From UBA6183 sp943372215 (GTDB taxonomy: Bacteria; Bacteroidota; Bacteroidia; UKL13-3), in the NCBI GenBank assembly GCA_943372215.1, contig CALRXU020000011.1:62001-126000 (forward strand): a DNA stretch of 64,000 bases, read 5' to 3'. A program made the position numbers and the translations under genes. The notes below the pieces were generated by a model. The model searched no databases, was not told where the DNA came from, and worked only from the letters and a program-made list of their open reading frames with translations. This document shows positions 62,249 through 64,000 of the stretch, piece after piece. How positions within the stretch are numbered: the first letter of the stretch is position 1; each line of letters begins with the position of its first letter.

Positions 62249-62857
62249 ATGAAAAAAATAATCTGTTTAATGTTGGTTGCTTTTGCATTACTACCCCAAC
62301 TACGTGCTCAGGATGCCATGACTGCTGCATTTGCAAAAAGCTATTCTTACGAAAAGGGTGAACTGTATGTTCAGGCCATTGATATCCTAAAAGAGGTTTA
62401 TCAAGAGAAACATTATGAAGTAAATTTACGTTTGGGGTATTTGTATTATTTGGCAGCCCAATACCAGGAGTCTATAAAATATTACACCAAAGCTATCGAG
62501 ATTAACCCAACTTGTATACAGGCAAAGTTGGGTATGGTTTTGCCACATGCTGCCACTAAAAGATGGGATGTGGTAATGAAGTTGTATGAAGAAATTCTGG
62601 TAATTGCCCCATCAAGCAGCTATGTGTCTTATAAATTAGGACTGATTTACTATGAGCGTAAAAATTATGCATCTGCCCTTAAGTGTTTTGAGTTGGTTTA
62701 CAACCTTTATCCTTTTGATTATGAGGGATTGTTGATGATGGGATGGGTAAATTTGCAACTTGGCAAAAAGGCAGAAGCTAAGAACTTTTTTAACCGTGTT
62801 TTACTGATAGCTCCTAATGATAAATCAGCCTTAGATGGGCTGGCGCAGTTGAAATAA
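62249..62857 (+). CDS. Exported TPR protein
   Basis: The 202-residue protein has a signal peptide (cleavage near L-R-A-Q) and five or so tetratricopeptide units (Y-Y-L-A-A-Q-Y-Q-E-S-I-K-Y-Y-T-K-A-I, Y-Y-E-R-K-N-Y-A-S-A-L-K-C-F, A-E-A-K-N-F-F-N-R-V). It should be a periplasmic scaffold. It converges with the CHU-type gene, with 22 bases between stops. No partner is evident. Confidence 0.87.
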   Translation: MKKIICLMLVAFALLPQLRAQDAMTAAFAKSYSYEKGELYVQAIDILKEVYQEKHYEVNLRLGYLYYLAAQYQESIKYYTKAIEINPTCIQAKLGMVLPHAATKRWDVVMKLYEEILVIAPSSSYVSYKLGLIYYERKNYASALKCFELVYNLYPFDYEGLLMMGWVNLQLGKKAEAKNFFNRVLLIAPNDKSALDGLAQLK

Positions 62858-62879
62858 CTCAGGCTAGAACTACCCAATT

Positions 62880-63464
62880 TTAGCGCAATATGGTAATGGT
62901 GCCCCTGAAATAATGCTCTTTGGCATTTGTAAGGTAGGCCACAATTTCCCATGAATAAATTCCAGTTGTACATTCAGTGCCTCCAAATGTGCCGTTCCAC
63001 CCTTCGTTGGGGTTGTTGCTTTCATACACTACCATGCCCCAACCGTTTATTACTATTAAACGATAAGTGAGTATTTTTTCATTGTCAAAATGGGGCCTAA
63101 ATTCATCGTTTAAGCCATCGCCATTTGGGGTAAAGGCACTGGGTACAAATGCCTTTAGCTCATCTTTAACAATAACGTAAGCAAACACCGTATCCGAAAC
63201 ACATTTTCCAGCATTAACTTCAACCACTTTTAACTTTTTTCGCCCGATGTTATTTTTCCAGTTTACCAATATCCCTGAAGTGCCTTGTCCATCGGTAATT
63301 TCACCATCTTCAACCGCCCAAAAATAACTAGAGCCAGGCACTGAATCCAAAGAATAAAACACTTGTGTTTCATTTACCATTACCGTATCAATAACTTGTG
63401 CCTGAGCAAGTGTTGCATAACACAAGTACAAACAAAAAAGGCATATATACTTATTTACAACCAT
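62880..63464 (-). CDS. Surface protein with gliding-motility (CHU/T9SS type B) C-terminal domain
   Basis: The 194-residue protein has a signal peptide (cleavage near A-Q-A-Q), a PKD/Ig-like domain (about 25-105, with S-Y-F-W-A-V-E-D-G-E-I), and a C-terminal domain of the gliding-motility type starting V-P-S-A-F-T-P-N-G-D-G-L-N-D and ending W-E-I-V-A-Y with Y-F-R-G-T-I-T-I. This is the type B signal for T9SS export. It starts 2 bases after the stop of the gene at 63467, so both are made from one message. Confidence 0.9.
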   Translation of the reverse strand: MVVNKYICLFCLYLCYATLAQAQVIDTVMVNETQVFYSLDSVPGSSYFWAVEDGEITDGQGTSGILVNWKNNIGRKKLKVVEVNAGKCVSDTVFAYVIVKDELKAFVPSAFTPNGDGLNDEFRPHFDNEKILTYRLIVINGWGMVVYESNNPNEGWNGTFGGTECTTGIYSWEIVAYLTNAKEHYFRGTITILR

Positions 63465-63466
63465 AG

Positions 63467-64000
63467 TTATTCGTGTTTAATCGGTCCAGGACGTGGAGTT
63501 GGAAAAACAGCAATACTTGCAGTACCAGAAATAGGAGCAGGACAACCGCCTTGCTTGCCAGCTTCTGTTATTTGGTATTCATATACCCCGCTTGTTTGGT
63601 AAATTTGGCTTTTTATGCGATAAACACTATCAGTCAATTCGCTAACCTTGGAGGTGTCAATACCATTGGTAAACCTGCAAGAAAAAGCTGGTTTGCCAGA
63701 GAAAATGATACTGAGTTTGTTTGTACTGTTACCTACACAAATGGAATCAGAGCCAGATATGATAACGCCATACGTTGGTAAAACAACAATAGCCATTTTA
63801 GCGGTATCACTTGTACAACCACTGCTATTTGTTTCAACAACCAACAAGGTATCTATACCTGCTTTCAATGAAAAATGAATTAAAATGCTATCGCTGTGGC
63901 CAGCTATGGTTGTAATTTTACCATAAGTTGTGTCTCCTTTTAATTGCCATGCATACGTTGAGCCAGGATTGGCCAATACATCATACACGTTGGCTGAACC
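63467..64000 (-). CDS. PKD/Ig-like surface protein fragment (start beyond window)
   Basis: The frame stays open to the window edge, so the N-terminus is missing. The visible 177 residues contain Ig-like/PKD-type segments (V-Y-D-V-L-A-N-P-G-S-T-Y-A-W, C-T-S-D-T-A-K-M-A-I-V-V, G-S-D-S-I-C-V-G-N), as in repetitive CHU-type cell-surface proteins. The end (F-P-T-P-R-P-G-P-I-K-H-E) has no sorting domain. It is followed after 2 bases by the gene with a CHU domain. Confidence 0.85.
   Translation of the reverse strand, partial: GSANVYDVLANPGSTYAWQLKGDTTYGKITTIAGHSDSILIHFSLKAGIDTLLVVETNSSGCTSDTAKMAIVVLPTYGVIISGSDSICVGNSTNKLSIIFSGKPAFSCRFTNGIDTSKVSELTDSVYRIKSQIYQTSGVYEYQITEAGKQGGCPAPISGTASIAVFPTPRPGPIKHE

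Overview
The window is chromosomal DNA of a Bacteroidota bacterium. The evidence is AT-rich sequence, several C-terminal type IX secretion (T9SS) sorting domains, a gliding-motility (CHU) C-terminal domain, an outer-membrane TonB receptor with its own TonB proteins, DUF2911 and DUF1456 proteins, and promoter elements of the Bacteroidetes type (TTTG - about 19 bp - TAnnTTTG). The mix looks like Chitinophagales or Sphingobacteriales, but I cannot name a genus. No rRNA, tRNA, CRISPR array or phage genes were seen.

Layout. 1-7.5 kb: minus-strand genes, with a TPR sensor kinase cut by the window edge, secreted hypotheticals, a ferritin-like/OsmC pair, an SRPBCC gene interrupted by an in-frame stop codon, and membrane proteins. 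7.6-10.5 kb: a MerR regulator with a divergent promoter region, and a Crp/Fnr - YceI - nitronate monooxygenase cluster with a textbook CRP-type operator. 10.6-19.4 kb: small enzymes and regulators (VOC, CreD, alpha/beta hydrolases, AraC-GyrI), a T9SS-exported DUF3494 (ice-binding type) protein, and a membrane peptide - hydrolase - serine hydrolase cassette. 19.6-25.1 kb: two nearly identical DUF1456 genes bracketing a two-component system, a monohaem lipoprotein and a TonB-C protein, followed by a PIN toxin-antitoxin pair. 25.5-32.3 kb: a type I restriction-modification locus in which the methylase and specificity subunits are fused. A RAYT (REP-associated tyrosine transposase) gene sits between hsdR and hsdMS in the same transcription direction, and a winged-helix/PD-(D/E)XK nuclease gene lies upstream.

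32.6-43.3 kb: housekeeping genes with more C-rich codon use, namely an LptF/G-type permease, a glycosyltransferase, an LTA-synthase-like sulfatase-fold enzyme, RibBA, an MsbA-type exporter, a thioesterase, a divergent SDR and a DUF2911 protein, ending in a clear terminator. 43.3-45.8 kb: an AT-rich patch of three exported or membrane proteins between copies of a decayed dispersed repeat. 45.8-56.3 kb: a haem-type TonB receptor, a beta-propeller sensor kinase with its LuxR-type regulator, and a tightly packed plus-strand run (SIMPL, zinc-ribbon peptide, START-like, RidA, mini T9SS lipoprotein, MBL hydrolase, TonB). 56.3-64 kb: RuvB, an ABC-2 permease, a TlpA-like thioredoxin, an RsmF-type rRNA methylase, a TPR protein and two CHU-type surface proteins, the last cut by the window end.

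The most interesting parts are (1) the restriction locus with an embedded, translationally linked RAYT whose own reading frame carries palindromic and tandem repeats, plus the neighbouring nuclease; (2) the predicted Crp/Fnr circuit, where protein recognition residues, a perfect operator and promoter spacing all agree; and (3) the near-identical DUF1456 duplication. All family assignments are from reading the sequence; no database search was run.
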